A DNA stretch of 64,000 nucleotides from the NCBI RefSeq assembly GCF_041908905.1, contig NZ_JAYREK010000005.1, forward strand, positions 89,521 through 153,520, given 5' to 3'. Source of the DNA: Zoogloea sp041908905 (GTDB lineage: Bacteria > Pseudomonadota > Gammaproteobacteria > Burkholderiales > Rhodocyclaceae). Shown here in pieces: positions 7,815 through 16,865 of the stretch. The position numbers were made by a program, and so were the translations under genes. The notes beneath the pieces are model-generated. The model did no database searches, had not been told where the DNA came from, and was given only the letters and a program-made list of their open reading frames with translations. Position 1 is the first letter of the stretch. Every line of letters starts with the position of its first letter.

Positions 7815-8657
7815 TCAGCGGTTGCGCTGGGCCATGAAGACCAGCCGCTCGAAGAGGTGCATGTCCTGCTCGTTCTTGAGGAGTGCGCCGTGCAGCGGCG
7901 GGATGCTGGCCTTCTGGTCGGGCGAGCGCAGCGCCTCGACCGGGATCTCCTCGGCCACCAGCAGCTTGAGCCAGTCGATGAGTTCGGAGGTGGACGGCTT
8001 CTTCTTGAGGCCGGGGATCTCGCGCAGGCCGAAGAAAACCTCCAGCGCCTCCTTGAGCAGCGCCTGCTTGATGCCGGGGAAATGCACGTCGACGATGCGC
8101 TGCATGGTGTCCCGGTCGGGGAACTTGATGTAGTGGAAGAAGCACCGGCGCAGGAAGGCGTCGGGCAGCTCCTTCTCGTTGTTGGAGGTGATGAAGACGA
8201 TGGGCCGGTGGCGGGCCCGGATGGTCTCCCGCGTCTCGTACACATGGAACTCCATGCGGTCGAGCTCGCGCAGCAGATCGTTGGGAAACTCGATGTCGGC
8301 CTTGTCGATCTCGTCGATCAGCACCACGGTGGGCTCCTCGGCCTCGAAGGCCTGCCACAGGGTGCCCTTGACGATGTAGTTGCCGATGTCCTTGACCTTG
8401 TCGTCGCCGAGCTGGGAGTCGCGCAGGCGCGACACCGCGTCGTATTCGTACAGCCCCTGCTGGGCCTTGGTGGTGGATTTGATGTGCCACTGCATGAGCG
8501 GCATGCCGAGGGCCGCGGCGACCTCCTCGGCGAGCATGGTCTTGCCGGTACCCGGCTCGCCCTTGATCAGCAGCGGCCGCTGCAGGCGGATGGCGGCATT
8601 CACCGCGAGCATCAGGTCGGGGGTGGCGACGTAGTTGTCGGAGCCTTCGAAGCGCAT
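7815..8657 (-). CDS. MoxR-family AAA+ ATPase
   Basis: 280 aa, complete. Walker A GEPGTGKT (33-40), Walker B VVLIDEIDKAD (111-121), sensor-1 region ITSNNEKELPDAFLRRC with the arginine finger pair. The layout follows the MoxR group that works with VWA proteins. First gene of a two-gene operon with the VWA protein, preceded on the minus strand by a normal ribosome-binding region (AAGGAAATTACCC). Predicted cytosolic ATPase that remodels a protein through its VWA partner. The client is unknown. Confidence 0.93.
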   Translation of the reverse strand: MRFEGSDNYVATPDLMLAVNAAIRLQRPLLIKGEPGTGKTMLAEEVAAALGMPLMQWHIKSTTKAQQGLYEYDAVSRLRDSQLGDDKVKDIGNYIVKGTLWQAFEAEEPTVVLIDEIDKADIEFPNDLLRELDRMEFHVYETRETIRARHRPIVFITSNNEKELPDAFLRRCFFHYIKFPDRDTMQRIVDVHFPGIKQALLKEALEVFFGLREIPGLKKKPSTSELIDWLKLLVAEEIPVEALRSPDQKASIPPLHGALLKNEQDMHLFERLVFMAQRNR

Positions 8658-8687
8658 GGGTAATTTCCTTGGCGGGAGCTTGGGCGA

Positions 8688-9608
8688 TTATAGCGAGGCC
8701 GCCCGGGGCTGGCGGAAGAGGCGGGCGGCGGTGGTGACTGTCATTGCGTGAATGTCCACCGTGTCGTCGATGTTGCGGGCGTAGCCGCCGGCCATCGCGA
8801 TGGCCACTGGCAGGCCGAGGCGGCGGCATTCGCCCAGCACCAGCGCGTCGCGGGCAGCGAGGCCGGCCTTGGTGAGCTTGAGGCGGCCCAGGCGGTCGCC
8901 CTCGAAGGGGTCGGCGCCGGCCAGGTAGATCACCAGCTGCGGCCGGCTGCGGGCGAACACGCGGGGGAGCGCCGCGTCGAGGGCGTCGAGATAGCCGGTG
9001 TCGCCGGTGTCGTCGGGCAGCTCCACGTCGAGGTCGCTGGTCTCCTTCTCGAAGGGGAAGTTGCGGGCGCCGTGGAGGCTGAAGGTGAAGCAGTCGGGCT
9101 GGCGGGCCAGGATCGCGGCGGTGCCGTTGCCCTGGTGCACGTCGCAGTCGATGATCGCGACGCGCTCCACGCGGCCCTCGGCCCGCATCGCCAGCGCGGC
9201 AACGGCGGCGTCGTTGAAGACGCAGAAACCCTCGCCCCGGTCGCGGAAGGCGTGGTGGGTGCCGCCGGCCAGGTTCGCGGCGCAACCGTCTTCCAGCGCC
9301 GCCCGGCAGGCGGCCAGGGTGGCGCCGGCGGAGCGGCGCGAGCGCTCGACCATCGCCTCCGACCACGGAAAGCCGATCCGCCGCACCTCGCTTGGCGCAA
9401 GGCTGCCGCGGATCACCCGCTGCAGGTAGCCGGCGTCGTGGGCGCGCAGCAGTTCGGTGTCGCTGGCGGCGGCCGGCACGTGGAAGTCGTCCGGCGTGAA
9501 GCCGCCGCCGGCCATCAGTCGTTCCCGCAGGCGGGCGTACTTTTCCATCGGAAAGCGGTGCCCGGCCGGGAGGGGCAGCACGAAGTGGTCGGCGTAGAAG
9601 AGCTTCAT
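8688..9608 (-). CDS. Histone-deacetylase-superfamily amidohydrolase
   Basis: 306 aa, the usual length for bacterial class II-like HDAC relatives. The catalytic set is intact: GGTHHA with the His pair at 118-119, GFCVFNDAA, and the zinc-binding IDCDVHQGNG (Asp154, Asp156, His158), with a further Asp in GADPFEGD. Bacterial members deacetylate small N-acetyl compounds such as polyamines or acetoin-related substrates, and a few act on proteins; none can be chosen here. It stands divergent from the M20 amidohydrolase and 30 bases upstream of the MoxR gene on the same strand, possibly co-transcribed with it. Confidence 0.9.
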   Translation of the reverse strand: MKLFYADHFVLPLPAGHRFPMEKYARLRERLMAGGGFTPDDFHVPAAASDTELLRAHDAGYLQRVIRGSLAPSEVRRIGFPWSEAMVERSRRSAGATLAACRAALEDGCAANLAGGTHHAFRDRGEGFCVFNDAAVAALAMRAEGRVERVAIIDCDVHQGNGTAAILARQPDCFTFSLHGARNFPFEKETSDLDVELPDDTGDTGYLDALDAALPRVFARSRPQLVIYLAGADPFEGDRLGRLKLTKAGLAARDALVLGECRRLGLPVAIAMAGGYARNIDDTVDIHAMTVTTAARLFRQPRAASL

Positions 9609-9686
9609 GGCGGGTCGTCCTGCGGGGCGGCGGGCGCTGCTATCATTGATCCATCAAGGCCGATGGGCCGTTTCTCGGGACGCATC

Positions 9687-10859
9687 ATGCACCTTCTGGA
9701 TCATTTTCGGGCCGATCACGCGGAGACCACCGCCATCCGCCGTGACATCCACGCCCACCCTGAGCTTGCCTTCGAGGAGCACCGCACCGCCGCGCTGGTG
9801 GCCGACCGTCTCGAGGCCCTCGGCATCGAGACCCACCGCGGCGTCGGCCAGACCGGCGTGGTCGGGGTGCTGCGCGCCGGCACCAGCAAGCGGGCGATCG
9901 GCCTGCGCGCCGACATGGACGCGCTGCCGATCCACGAGAAGAACGACTTCGCCCACCATTCCCGCCACGCCGGGCGCATGCACGCCTGCGGCCACGACGG
10001 CCACACCGCGATGCTGCTCGGCGCGGCGGCCCACCTGGCCCGCAAGCCCGACTTCGACGGCACGGTGTATTTTCTGTTCCAGCCCGCCGAGGAGGGCGAG
10101 GGCGGCGCGCCGGCGATGATCAACGACGGGCTCTTCGAGCGCTTCCCCATGGAGGCGGTGTTCGGCCTGCACAACTGGCCCGGCCAGCCCCTCGGACACA
10201 TCGCGGTGCACCACGGCCCGGTGATGGCCTGCGCCGACCGCTTCGACATCGAGATCCGCGGCCACGGCGCCCACGCGGCGATGCCCCACCAGGGCGTCGA
10301 CCCGGTGCTGGCCGGCACGGCGCTGGTCCAGGCCCTGCAGTCGGTGGTCAGCCGCAACGCCGACCCCCAGGACGCGGCAGTGCTGTCGGTCACCCAGTTC
10401 CATGCCGGCGACGCCTACAACGTGATCCCCGACGTGGCCCGCATCGGCGGCACCGTGCGGGCCTTCCGCCCGGAGGTGCGCGCCCAGGTGGAGGCGGCGA
10501 TGCAGCGGATCTGCACCGGCATCGGCGCGGCCTTCGGGGCCAACGTCAACTTCGAATACCGCCGCGGCTACCCGCCGACCATCAACACCCCGCCCGAGGC
10601 CGATTTCTGCATCCAGGTGGCGGCCGAGGTGTGCGGTGAGTCCCATGTGCTCATCGACCCCAAGCCCAGCATGGGCGCCGAGGATTTCTCCTACTTCCTG
10701 CAGGAGAAGCCCGGCTGCTACGTGTGGCTCGGCAATGGGCCAGGGGAGGGCGGCTGCACGCTGCACAACCCCCACTACGACTTCAACGACGAGGCCATCC
10801 CCTACGGGGTCGCCTACTGGGTGCGCCTCGCGCAGCGCTGGCTGGCTTGTGGGGGATAG
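9687..10859 (+). CDS. M20D-family amidohydrolase (hippurate hydrolase/aminoacylase type)
   Basis: 390 aa from the ATG at 9687, with GGGA seven bases upstream; an in-frame ATG at 9663 would add MGRFSGRI. The metal-binding residues are present: RADMDALP (74-81), CGHDGH (101-106) and the QPAEEGEGG stretch with Glu135-Glu136, then the lid-domain HGAHAAMPH and C-terminal MGAEDFSYFL. M20D enzymes hydrolyse N-acyl amino acids or indole-amino acid conjugates using two metal ions. The sequence fits this type closely, but the exact substrate cannot be told. A -10-like TATCAT lies at 9641-9646. Confidence 0.92.
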   Translation: MHLLDHFRADHAETTAIRRDIHAHPELAFEEHRTAALVADRLEALGIETHRGVGQTGVVGVLRAGTSKRAIGLRADMDALPIHEKNDFAHHSRHAGRMHACGHDGHTAMLLGAAAHLARKPDFDGTVYFLFQPAEEGEGGAPAMINDGLFERFPMEAVFGLHNWPGQPLGHIAVHHGPVMACADRFDIEIRGHGAHAAMPHQGVDPVLAGTALVQALQSVVSRNADPQDAAVLSVTQFHAGDAYNVIPDVARIGGTVRAFRPEVRAQVEAAMQRICTGIGAAFGANVNFEYRRGYPPTINTPPEADFCIQVAAEVCGESHVLIDPKPSMGAEDFSYFLQEKPGCYVWLGNGPGEGGCTLHNPHYDFNDEAIPYGVAYWVRLAQRWLACGG

Positions 10860-11044
10860 GTAGTGGGTAGTGGGGTGGCGGAGGGCACTCGGCCTCCCGT
10901 GCCCCGCCTTCCTTGAAATCCCAGCGCTGCCTCATCGCCAGTGCAACCCGGCCGGGATCACGCTCATCACCCACCCCGAGCCCTATCGCCAGCGCACGCC
11001 AGCCAAAACCTCGCCCCCACTTCTCACGACCCACTTTCCATAAA

Positions 11045-13522
11045 ATGCTCTTCTCCCTCCGCATGCTCCGGCGCGACCTGCGGGCCGGTGAGCTCGGCTT
11101 GTTGCTGGTGGCGCTGATCATCGCGGTGACCAGCCTCACCAGCGTCGGCTTCTTTACCGACCGGGTCGCCCGGGCCCTCAGGCTCGAAGCCAACCAGCTC
11201 CTCGGCGGCGACGTGGTGCTGGTGGCCGACCACGCCCTCAACCCCGAGTGGCGCGCCGAGGCCACCCGCCGCGGCCTGCGGGCGGTGGAGAGCGCCAGCT
11301 TCACCAGCATGGCCACCCGGGGCGAGGCGGCCACGCTCGCGGGCGTCAAGGTGGTCGAGGACGGCCATCCGCTGCGGGGAAGCATCCGCATCGCGCCGGG
11401 GCTCAACCAGCCGGACGCACCGGCGCCGGGCATCCCGGCCCGTGGCGAGCTGTGGCTCGACGAGCGGCTCGCCAGCACGCTGGGGGCCCGGGTGGGCGAC
11501 ACGGTGGGGCTGGGGGCCTCACGCTTCCGGATGGCCGCGGTGCTCAGCTTCGAGTCGGACCGGGGGGCCAACTTCTTCAGCCTGCTGCCGCGGCTCGTCA
11601 TCAACGCCGCCGACCTGCCGGCGACCCAGCTGATCCAGCCGGGCAGCCGCTCCTTCCATCGTCTCCACGTGGCCGGCGATCCGGCCGAGGTGGCGCGCTT
11701 CGAGGCCTGGGCCAAGGACCGGCTGCAACGGGGCGAGAGCCTCGAGACCGTCGACAACGCCCGCCCGGAGGTGCGCACCGTGCTCGACCGGGCCGAGCGC
11801 TTCCTGCGCTTTGCGGCGATGCTGGCGGTGGTGCTGGCGGCGGTGGCGGTGGGCCTGGCGACCCGCCGCTTCGTCGAGCGCCACCTGGACGGCTGTGCGG
11901 TGATGCGTTGCCTGGGGGCGCGCCAGGCCCAGGTGATGGGGCTGTTTATCGGCGAGTTCGTGCTCCTCGGGCTGGCGGCCGGGGTCGTCGGCTGCGCCCT
12001 TGGGTTTGGCGTGCAGTTCGTGCTCGCCGGGCTGCTCGGGGGGCTGGTGGGGGTGCCGCTGCCGGCGCCGGGCGGCTGGCCGGTGGCCCACGGGATGGCG
12101 GTGGCGCTGCTGCTGCTCCTCGGTTTTGCGCTGCCGCCGCTGATCCGCCTGGGTCGGGTGTCCACCCTGCGCGTGCTGCGCCGGGAGTGGAACGGCGTGG
12201 CGGCGCGGGAGGGCCTCGCCTGGGGGCTCGGGGCGCTGGTGCTGGCCGGGCTGCTGGTGGCGATCGCCCGGGACTGGCTGCTCGGTGCCTGGGTGGTGGG
12301 CGGTTTCGCGCTGGCCTTCGGGGCGTATGGGCTGGTGGCCTGGCTGGTGCTGGGCCTGCTCGGGCGGGTGCGCGCGGTGGCCAGCAGCGGCTGGCGCTAC
12401 GGCCTCGCCGGGCTGCACCGGCGCCCGCTGGCGAGCCTCGTGCAGGTGCTGGCCCTGGGCATGGGGCTCACGGCACTGCTGCTGCTCACCCTGGTGCGCA
12501 GCGACCTCCTCGACAACTGGCGGCAGGCCACCCCGGCCGATGCGCCGAACCGTTTCGTGATCAACATCCAGCCCGACCAGCTGGAACCGCTGCGTCGCTT
12601 CTTTGCCGATGAGGGCCGCCCGGCGCCGCTGCTGCAGCCGATGATCCGCGGCCGGCTGGTGGAGGTGAACGGCCGCCCGGTGAGCCCCGACGACTACACC
12701 GAAGACCGGGCCCGGCGACTGGTGGATCGGGAGTTCAACCTCTCCGTGGACGCCCGCCTGCCGGAGGGTAACAGCGTGGTGGCGGGGCGATGGCACGGGG
12801 CCGACACCACGCCGCAGTTCTCCGTCGAGCAGGGCCTCGCCCAGACCCTCGGGCTGGCGCTGGGCGACATCCTCACCTTCGAGATCGCCGGGGTGCGCAG
12901 CGAGGCGCGCATCAGCAGCCTGCGCAAGCTCGACTGGGACTCGATGCGCGTCAACTTCTTCGTGATCGCCGCGCCGGGCATGCTGGATGGCCAGCCGGCC
13001 AGCTACATCACCAGCTTCTACCTGCCGCCGGCGCGGCTCGACTTCGCCAACCGGCTGGTGGCGGCCTTTCCCAACCTCACGGTGATCGACGTGGCGGCGG
13101 TGATCGGCCAGATCCAGGGCATGGTCGACCAGCTGATCGGCGCGGTGCAGTTCGTGTTCGGCTTTGCGGTGGTGGCCGGGGTGGTGGTGCTGGTCGGCGC
13201 ACTGCAGGCCACCCACGACGAGCGCGAGAAAGAGCTGGCGATCCTGCGCACCCTGGGTGCCCGCAACCGCCAGCTGCGCGGCGCGCTGCTGGCCGAGTTC
13301 GCCGCCCTGGGCCTCATCGCCGGGGCGCTGGCCGGCATCGGGGCGACGGGCATCGGCTGGGCGTTGGGGCATTTCGTCTTCAAGCTGCCCTACGCGCCGA
13401 GCCCGCTGCCGGTGCTGGCCGGGGCGCTGGCCGGTGGCCTGGTGGTGATGCTGGCCGGCTGGTTCGGCACCCGCCACCTGCTGTCGCGGCCGCCGTTGGA
13501 GAGCCTGCGGGCGCTCAACTAA
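11045..13522 (+). CDS. FtsX/YbbP-type ABC transporter permease
   Basis: 825 aa from the ATG at 11045, in a MLFSLRMLRRDLRAGELG context typical of the family; an upstream in-frame extension to 10913 is compositionally unlike it. Two FtsX modules are visible: an N-terminal TM segment (LGLLLVALIIAVTSL), a large extracytoplasmic domain (~40-260), a TM block (~280-450), a second extracytoplasmic domain (~510-690) and a final TM block with the FtsX segment TLGARNRQLRGALLAEF. YbbP-type proteins pair with an ABC ATPase (YbbA type) and are linked to lipoprotein or envelope processes. No ATPase gene is adjacent here, so its partner lies elsewhere. Inner membrane. Confidence 0.9.
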   Translation: MLFSLRMLRRDLRAGELGLLLVALIIAVTSLTSVGFFTDRVARALRLEANQLLGGDVVLVADHALNPEWRAEATRRGLRAVESASFTSMATRGEAATLAGVKVVEDGHPLRGSIRIAPGLNQPDAPAPGIPARGELWLDERLASTLGARVGDTVGLGASRFRMAAVLSFESDRGANFFSLLPRLVINAADLPATQLIQPGSRSFHRLHVAGDPAEVARFEAWAKDRLQRGESLETVDNARPEVRTVLDRAERFLRFAAMLAVVLAAVAVGLATRRFVERHLDGCAVMRCLGARQAQVMGLFIGEFVLLGLAAGVVGCALGFGVQFVLAGLLGGLVGVPLPAPGGWPVAHGMAVALLLLLGFALPPLIRLGRVSTLRVLRREWNGVAAREGLAWGLGALVLAGLLVAIARDWLLGAWVVGGFALAFGAYGLVAWLVLGLLGRVRAVASSGWRYGLAGLHRRPLASLVQVLALGMGLTALLLLTLVRSDLLDNWRQATPADAPNRFVINIQPDQLEPLRRFFADEGRPAPLLQPMIRGRLVEVNGRPVSPDDYTEDRARRLVDREFNLSVDARLPEGNSVVAGRWHGADTTPQFSVEQGLAQTLGLALGDILTFEIAGVRSEARISSLRKLDWDSMRVNFFVIAAPGMLDGQPASYITSFYLPPARLDFANRLVAAFPNLTVIDVAAVIGQIQGMVDQLIGAVQFVFGFAVVAGVVVLVGALQATHDEREKELAILRTLGARNRQLRGALLAEFAALGLIAGALAGIGATGIGWALGHFVFKLPYAPSPLPVLAGALAGGLVVMLAGWFGTRHLLSRPPLESLRALN

Positions 13523-13630
13523 GTCTTCCCGGGGCCGGGCGCCGCCCAGCCCGACCCTCCATGGGGGTAAGGAACCCGGGGGCTGCCCTGCGTTGCCCTG
13601 AGAGCGCCCTGGCGGTGGCCGGGGCGCCGG

Positions 13631-13636
13631 TATACT
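13631..13636 (+). promoter_or_regulatory. TATACT -10 element almost abutting rmuC
   Basis: TATACT lies seven bases before the rmuC ATG at 13644. Transcription from it would start at or within a base of the ATG, giving a leaderless mRNA. No Shine-Dalgarno sequence is visible. The -35 at the expected distance is poor. Confidence 0.4.
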
Positions 13637-13643
13637 CGGGCCC

Positions 13644-15035
13644 ATGAATCCCGACTCCGTGCCCAGCCTGCTGCCCTGGCTCATCGCCGCCCTCGCCGCA
13701 ACCCTCGTCGTAGCCGTCTGGCTCGCCCTCCAGCTCGGCCGCCTTGGCCGGCGCCTGGACGGGCAGCTCGCCCAGCAGCAGCTCGCCCTGCTGCGGGAAG
13801 TCCAGACCGTCACCACGGCGGGCAGCGACCGGGTGATCGATCTGATGGCCGGCGAGGTGGACAACCTGCGCGACCGCCTGGACGCGGAGCAGGCCGCGAC
13901 CCGCCAGGCCCTGCAGCAGCTGCACCTGGCCTTCGTCGGCCAGCTCGGCACCCAGCGCGAGGAGACCATGCTGCGCCTCGCCGAGCTGGCGAATGCCTTC
14001 GCCGCCGGCCAGGAAAAGCTGCGCAGCACCCTGCTCGCCGAGACGCTCAAGACCCTCTCCGAGCACGCCCGCGCCGACCGGGAGCTGCTGCAGAGCGGCC
14101 TCAAGAGCGCCTCTGAGCAGCTCTCCGCGAGCTTCGAGGCGCTCAACCGCTCGGTGGGCGAGCGCTTGGAGGCGATCACTGGCCACGTGAATCAGCGCCT
14201 CGACGAGGGCTTCCGCAAGACCAACGAGACCTTCACCAGCGTGATGGCCCGCCTCGCCACCATCGACGAGGCCCAGAAGAAGATCGGCGATCTCACCACC
14301 AACGTGGTCAGCCTGCAGGAGCTGCTCGGCGACAAGCGCGCCCGCGGCGCCTTCGGCGAGGTGCAGCTGGAGGCGCTGGTGCGCAACGCGCTGCCGCCCG
14401 AGGCCTTCGACTTCCAGTACACCCTGCCCAACGGCACCCGCGCCGACTGCGTGCTGCGCCTGCCCGAGCCGACCGGCATGGTGATCGTCGATTCCAAGTT
14501 TCCCCTCGAGAACTACCACCGCATGTACGCCCCCGAGGCCGGCGAGCTGGAGCGCCGCGCCGCCCAGGGGGCCTTCCGCGGCGACGTGAAGAGGCACGTG
14601 GATGCGATCGCCGGCAAGTACATCCTGCCCGACGTGACCTCGGACGGCGCGGTGATGTTCATCCCCGCCGAGGCGGTGTTCGCCGAGATCCACGCCTACC
14701 ACCCGGAGGTGGTGGCCTACGCGATGAGCCGCCGGGTGTGGATCGTCTCGCCGACCACCCTGATGGCCGTGCTCAACACCGCCCGCGCGGTGCTGAAGGA
14801 CGTGGAGACGCGCAAGCAGATCCACGTGATCAAGGACGCCCTGGGCAAGCTGGCGAAGGACTTCAACCGTTTCGACGAGCGCATGCAGAAGCTCGCCACC
14901 CACATCCGCCAGGCCGGCGAGGATGTGGCCGAGGTACAGACCTCATCGCGCAAGATCAGCGCGCACTTTCAGAAGATCGAGGCGGCGCAGCTGGATGAGC
15001 TGCCGGGGGCATTGCCGGGGGAGGGGGGCGGTTGA
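13644..15035 (+). CDS. rmuC: DNA recombination protein RmuC
   Basis: 463 aa. An N-terminal membrane anchor (LPWLIAALAATLVVAVWLALQLG, ~9-31) precedes a long coiled coil to ~190, rich in Gln, Glu, Arg and Ala. The conserved RmuC nuclease-like core follows (GEVQLEALVRNALP, VIVDSKFPLENYHRM, DGAVMFIPAEAVFAEI, VWIVSPTTLMAVLNTAR). RmuC limits recombination at inverted repeats. The tail (GALPGEGGG) is low complexity. It is followed on the plus strand by the 43-bp repeat array, and no other gene is in the operon. Confidence 0.95.
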   Translation: MNPDSVPSLLPWLIAALAATLVVAVWLALQLGRLGRRLDGQLAQQQLALLREVQTVTTAGSDRVIDLMAGEVDNLRDRLDAEQAATRQALQQLHLAFVGQLGTQREETMLRLAELANAFAAGQEKLRSTLLAETLKTLSEHARADRELLQSGLKSASEQLSASFEALNRSVGERLEAITGHVNQRLDEGFRKTNETFTSVMARLATIDEAQKKIGDLTTNVVSLQELLGDKRARGAFGEVQLEALVRNALPPEAFDFQYTLPNGTRADCVLRLPEPTGMVIVDSKFPLENYHRMYAPEAGELERRAAQGAFRGDVKRHVDAIAGKYILPDVTSDGAVMFIPAEAVFAEIHAYHPEVVAYAMSRRVWIVSPTTLMAVLNTARAVLKDVETRKQIHVIKDALGKLAKDFNRFDERMQKLATHIRQAGEDVAEVQTSSRKISAHFQKIEAAQLDELPGALPGEGGG

Positions 15036-15130
15036 GGGGGGGCGTTGTTTGCTGCTCGCTGATGAAGACCGGCCCTATAAAACCCACCATGGGCAGCAAA
15101 TACATCCCCCACCACCAGCATTGCTAGCTC

Positions 15131-15345
15131 AGGCACCACCGTTGCTGCTTTTTTGGGCATCGTCGGTGGTCCGAGGCACCATCGTTGCTGCTTTTTTGGG
15201 CACCGTTGGTGGTATGAGGTAGCAATGTCGCTGCTTTTTTCCGCAACGGTGGTGGTGTGAGGCACCAATGGCGCTGCTTTTTTGTGCATCGTTGGTGGTG
15301 TGACGTACCAATGATGCTGCTTTTTTGTGCAATGTTGGTGGGTGC
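15131..15345 (+). repeat. Five tandem 43-bp units with an invariant T6 core
   Basis: Units: 15131-15173, 15174-15216, 15217-15259, 15260-15302, 15303-15345, each exactly 43 bp. All carry GCTGC followed by six T at 15149, 15192, 15235, 15278 and 15321. Outer arms such as CACCAATG and CGTTGGTG can pair within a unit, and GGTG...CACC arms can pair between neighbours. Decayed half-units flank the array (15105-15130; 15346-15385). It occupies most of the 378-base gap between rmuC and the convergent minus-strand glycosyltransferase. The unit length does not divide by three. Not a CRISPR (no unrelated spacers). Confidence 0.9.
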
Positions 15346-15413
15346 AGGCAGCACCATTGCGCGCTGCCACACCAATGTCGCAGCCCGGAAGAGCAGATTT
15401 GCTCCCCCGGGGT

Positions 15414-16865
15414 TCAATACCCCTTGAACCCCTTCAGCAGGAACACATGTACCTCCCGCCGGAAGTCCCGGTGGATGGGCACGACGACCTTGCCGAGGGT
15501 TTCGCTGGACTCGAAGCGGGCGGCGATGTCGGGGATGGATTCGCGGCGGCTCACGTAGATCACGTCGCGGCCGGTCTTGTCATCGAGGCGGGTGACGAGT
15601 TCGTAGTGGTCGCGGGGCAGGCCGTCGGGGTTCCAGGCGGCGTATTCGCGGGGCTTGAGGCGGTAGAGGAGGTGGGCGATGAGCTCCCGGTCGTCGGCCA
15701 CCAGGATCGCCTCAGGGTGCGCGGCGGTGTACTGCCCGACGCCGTCGGCGAGGCTCTGCCAGCCGCGGGCGCGCTTGAAGGGGTCGTTCCTGGCAGTGAG
15801 CGCGGTGCCGGTGGCGCGGGCGATGTCGGGCCAGTGGTAGGCGACGGCGGCCACTACGAGGTTGAGCGCCACGCCGGCCACCACCCAGCGCGGGTTGCGG
15901 GCCAGGAACACCGCCGGGACCAGCAGGCAGGCGCCCACGAAGATCGGCGCGGCCCAGTTGCCGTTGGCCCGCCCGGTGAGGGCCTGGGCGCTCACCAGCA
16001 GCAGCAGGGGCAGGATGAAGACCAGCAGGGTCCGGTGCGCCGGGTTGCGCCACAGCCCGCCGCTGCGGGCCAGCGCCCAGGCCAGCAGTGCCCCCAGCAG
16101 GGGGCCGAAGGACAGCCACTGGGCGCCGATGAACTCGCCCAGCTGGCCCGGGTGCCAGCCCCGCGCACCGTGCCCGACCCGGGTGATCTCGGCGGTGTGG
16201 CGGAAGGTGGGGAAGCCGTTGGTCCAGTTCCAGTAGAGGTTGGGACTGAGGATGGCCACGGCCAGCAGCACCGCCACCCATGGCTGCGGGCGGGCCAGCC
16301 AGCGGCGGTGGCGGGCGTCGAGAACGATCAGCAGCAGCGCCGACGGCAGGAAGGCCGCCATGGTGTACTTCGACAGCAGCCCCACGCCGACCACCGCACC
16401 GCAGGCCAGCCAGTTGCTCCAGCCGTCCCGCTCCAGCGCGCGGAGCAGGAACAGCAGGGCCAGCGACCAGCACAGCAGTAGCGGCGCGTCGGTGGATACG
16501 AAGAGGCCGAGGGCCGCCACCAGGGGCATCGACATGAAGCCCAGCCCGGCCCAGAAGCCGACCCGCTCCGAATACAGCCGGGTGCCCAGCGCATAGAGTA
16601 CGGCGGTGGTGGCCGGGTAGAGCAGCAGCGAGGGCAGCTTGATGGCGACGAGGCTGTTGCCGAGCAGCGCGGTGCTGGCGGCGATCAGCGCGGCGATCAC
16701 CGGCGGCTTGGAGAAGTAGCCCCAGGCCAGGGCCTGGGACCAGGTCCAGTACTGGACCTCATCCACGTAGAGATCGATGCCCAGGTGCTGGATCACCCAC
16801 AGCCGGTAGGCGGTGAGGATGGCCGTGATGAGGGCCAGAGTCGGAGCGAGGCTGCGCCCGGTCAC
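15414..16865 (-). CDS. GT39 (ArnT-like) membrane glycosyltransferase, cassette gene 5
   Basis: 483 aa. The GTG start at 16865 overlaps the stop of the upstream gene (GTGA), and the frame continues upstream only as a shadow of that gene. The N-terminus has the catalytic loop DLYVDEVQYWTWSQ after the first TM helix, with the acidic DE as the catalytic residues of GT39/PMT folds. About ten more TM helices follow, then a C-terminal periplasmic domain (~390-483) with ELIAHLLYRLKPREYAAWNPDG. It presumably transfers a sugar from a polyprenyl-phosphate donor to an envelope acceptor. Closest in layout to dolichyl-phosphate-mannose transferase-like glycosyltransferases; donor and acceptor unknown. Confidence 0.85.
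   Translation of the reverse strand: MTGRSLAPTLALITAILTAYRLWVIQHLGIDLYVDEVQYWTWSQALAWGYFSKPPVIAALIAASTALLGNSLVAIKLPSLLLYPATTAVLYALGTRLYSERVGFWAGLGFMSMPLVAALGLFVSTDAPLLLCWSLALLFLLRALERDGWSNWLACGAVVGVGLLSKYTMAAFLPSALLLIVLDARHRRWLARPQPWVAVLLAVAILSPNLYWNWTNGFPTFRHTAEITRVGHGARGWHPGQLGEFIGAQWLSFGPLLGALLAWALARSGGLWRNPAHRTLLVFILPLLLLVSAQALTGRANGNWAAPIFVGACLLVPAVFLARNPRWVVAGVALNLVVAAVAYHWPDIARATGTALTARNDPFKRARGWQSLADGVGQYTAAHPEAILVADDRELIAHLLYRLKPREYAAWNPDGLPRDHYELVTRLDDKTGRDVIYVSRRESIPDIAARFESSETLGKVVVPIHRDFRREVHVFLLKGFKGY

Noticed and set aside
15131..15345. The 43-bp array as a CRISPR
   Set aside because: There are no unique spacers: the whole 43-bp unit is repeated, and no cas gene is nearby.
14969..15417. 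Open reading frames on the minus strand through the repeat array
   Set aside because: The unit lacks stop codons in any minus-strand frame, so these are repeat artefacts with no homology or ribosome site.
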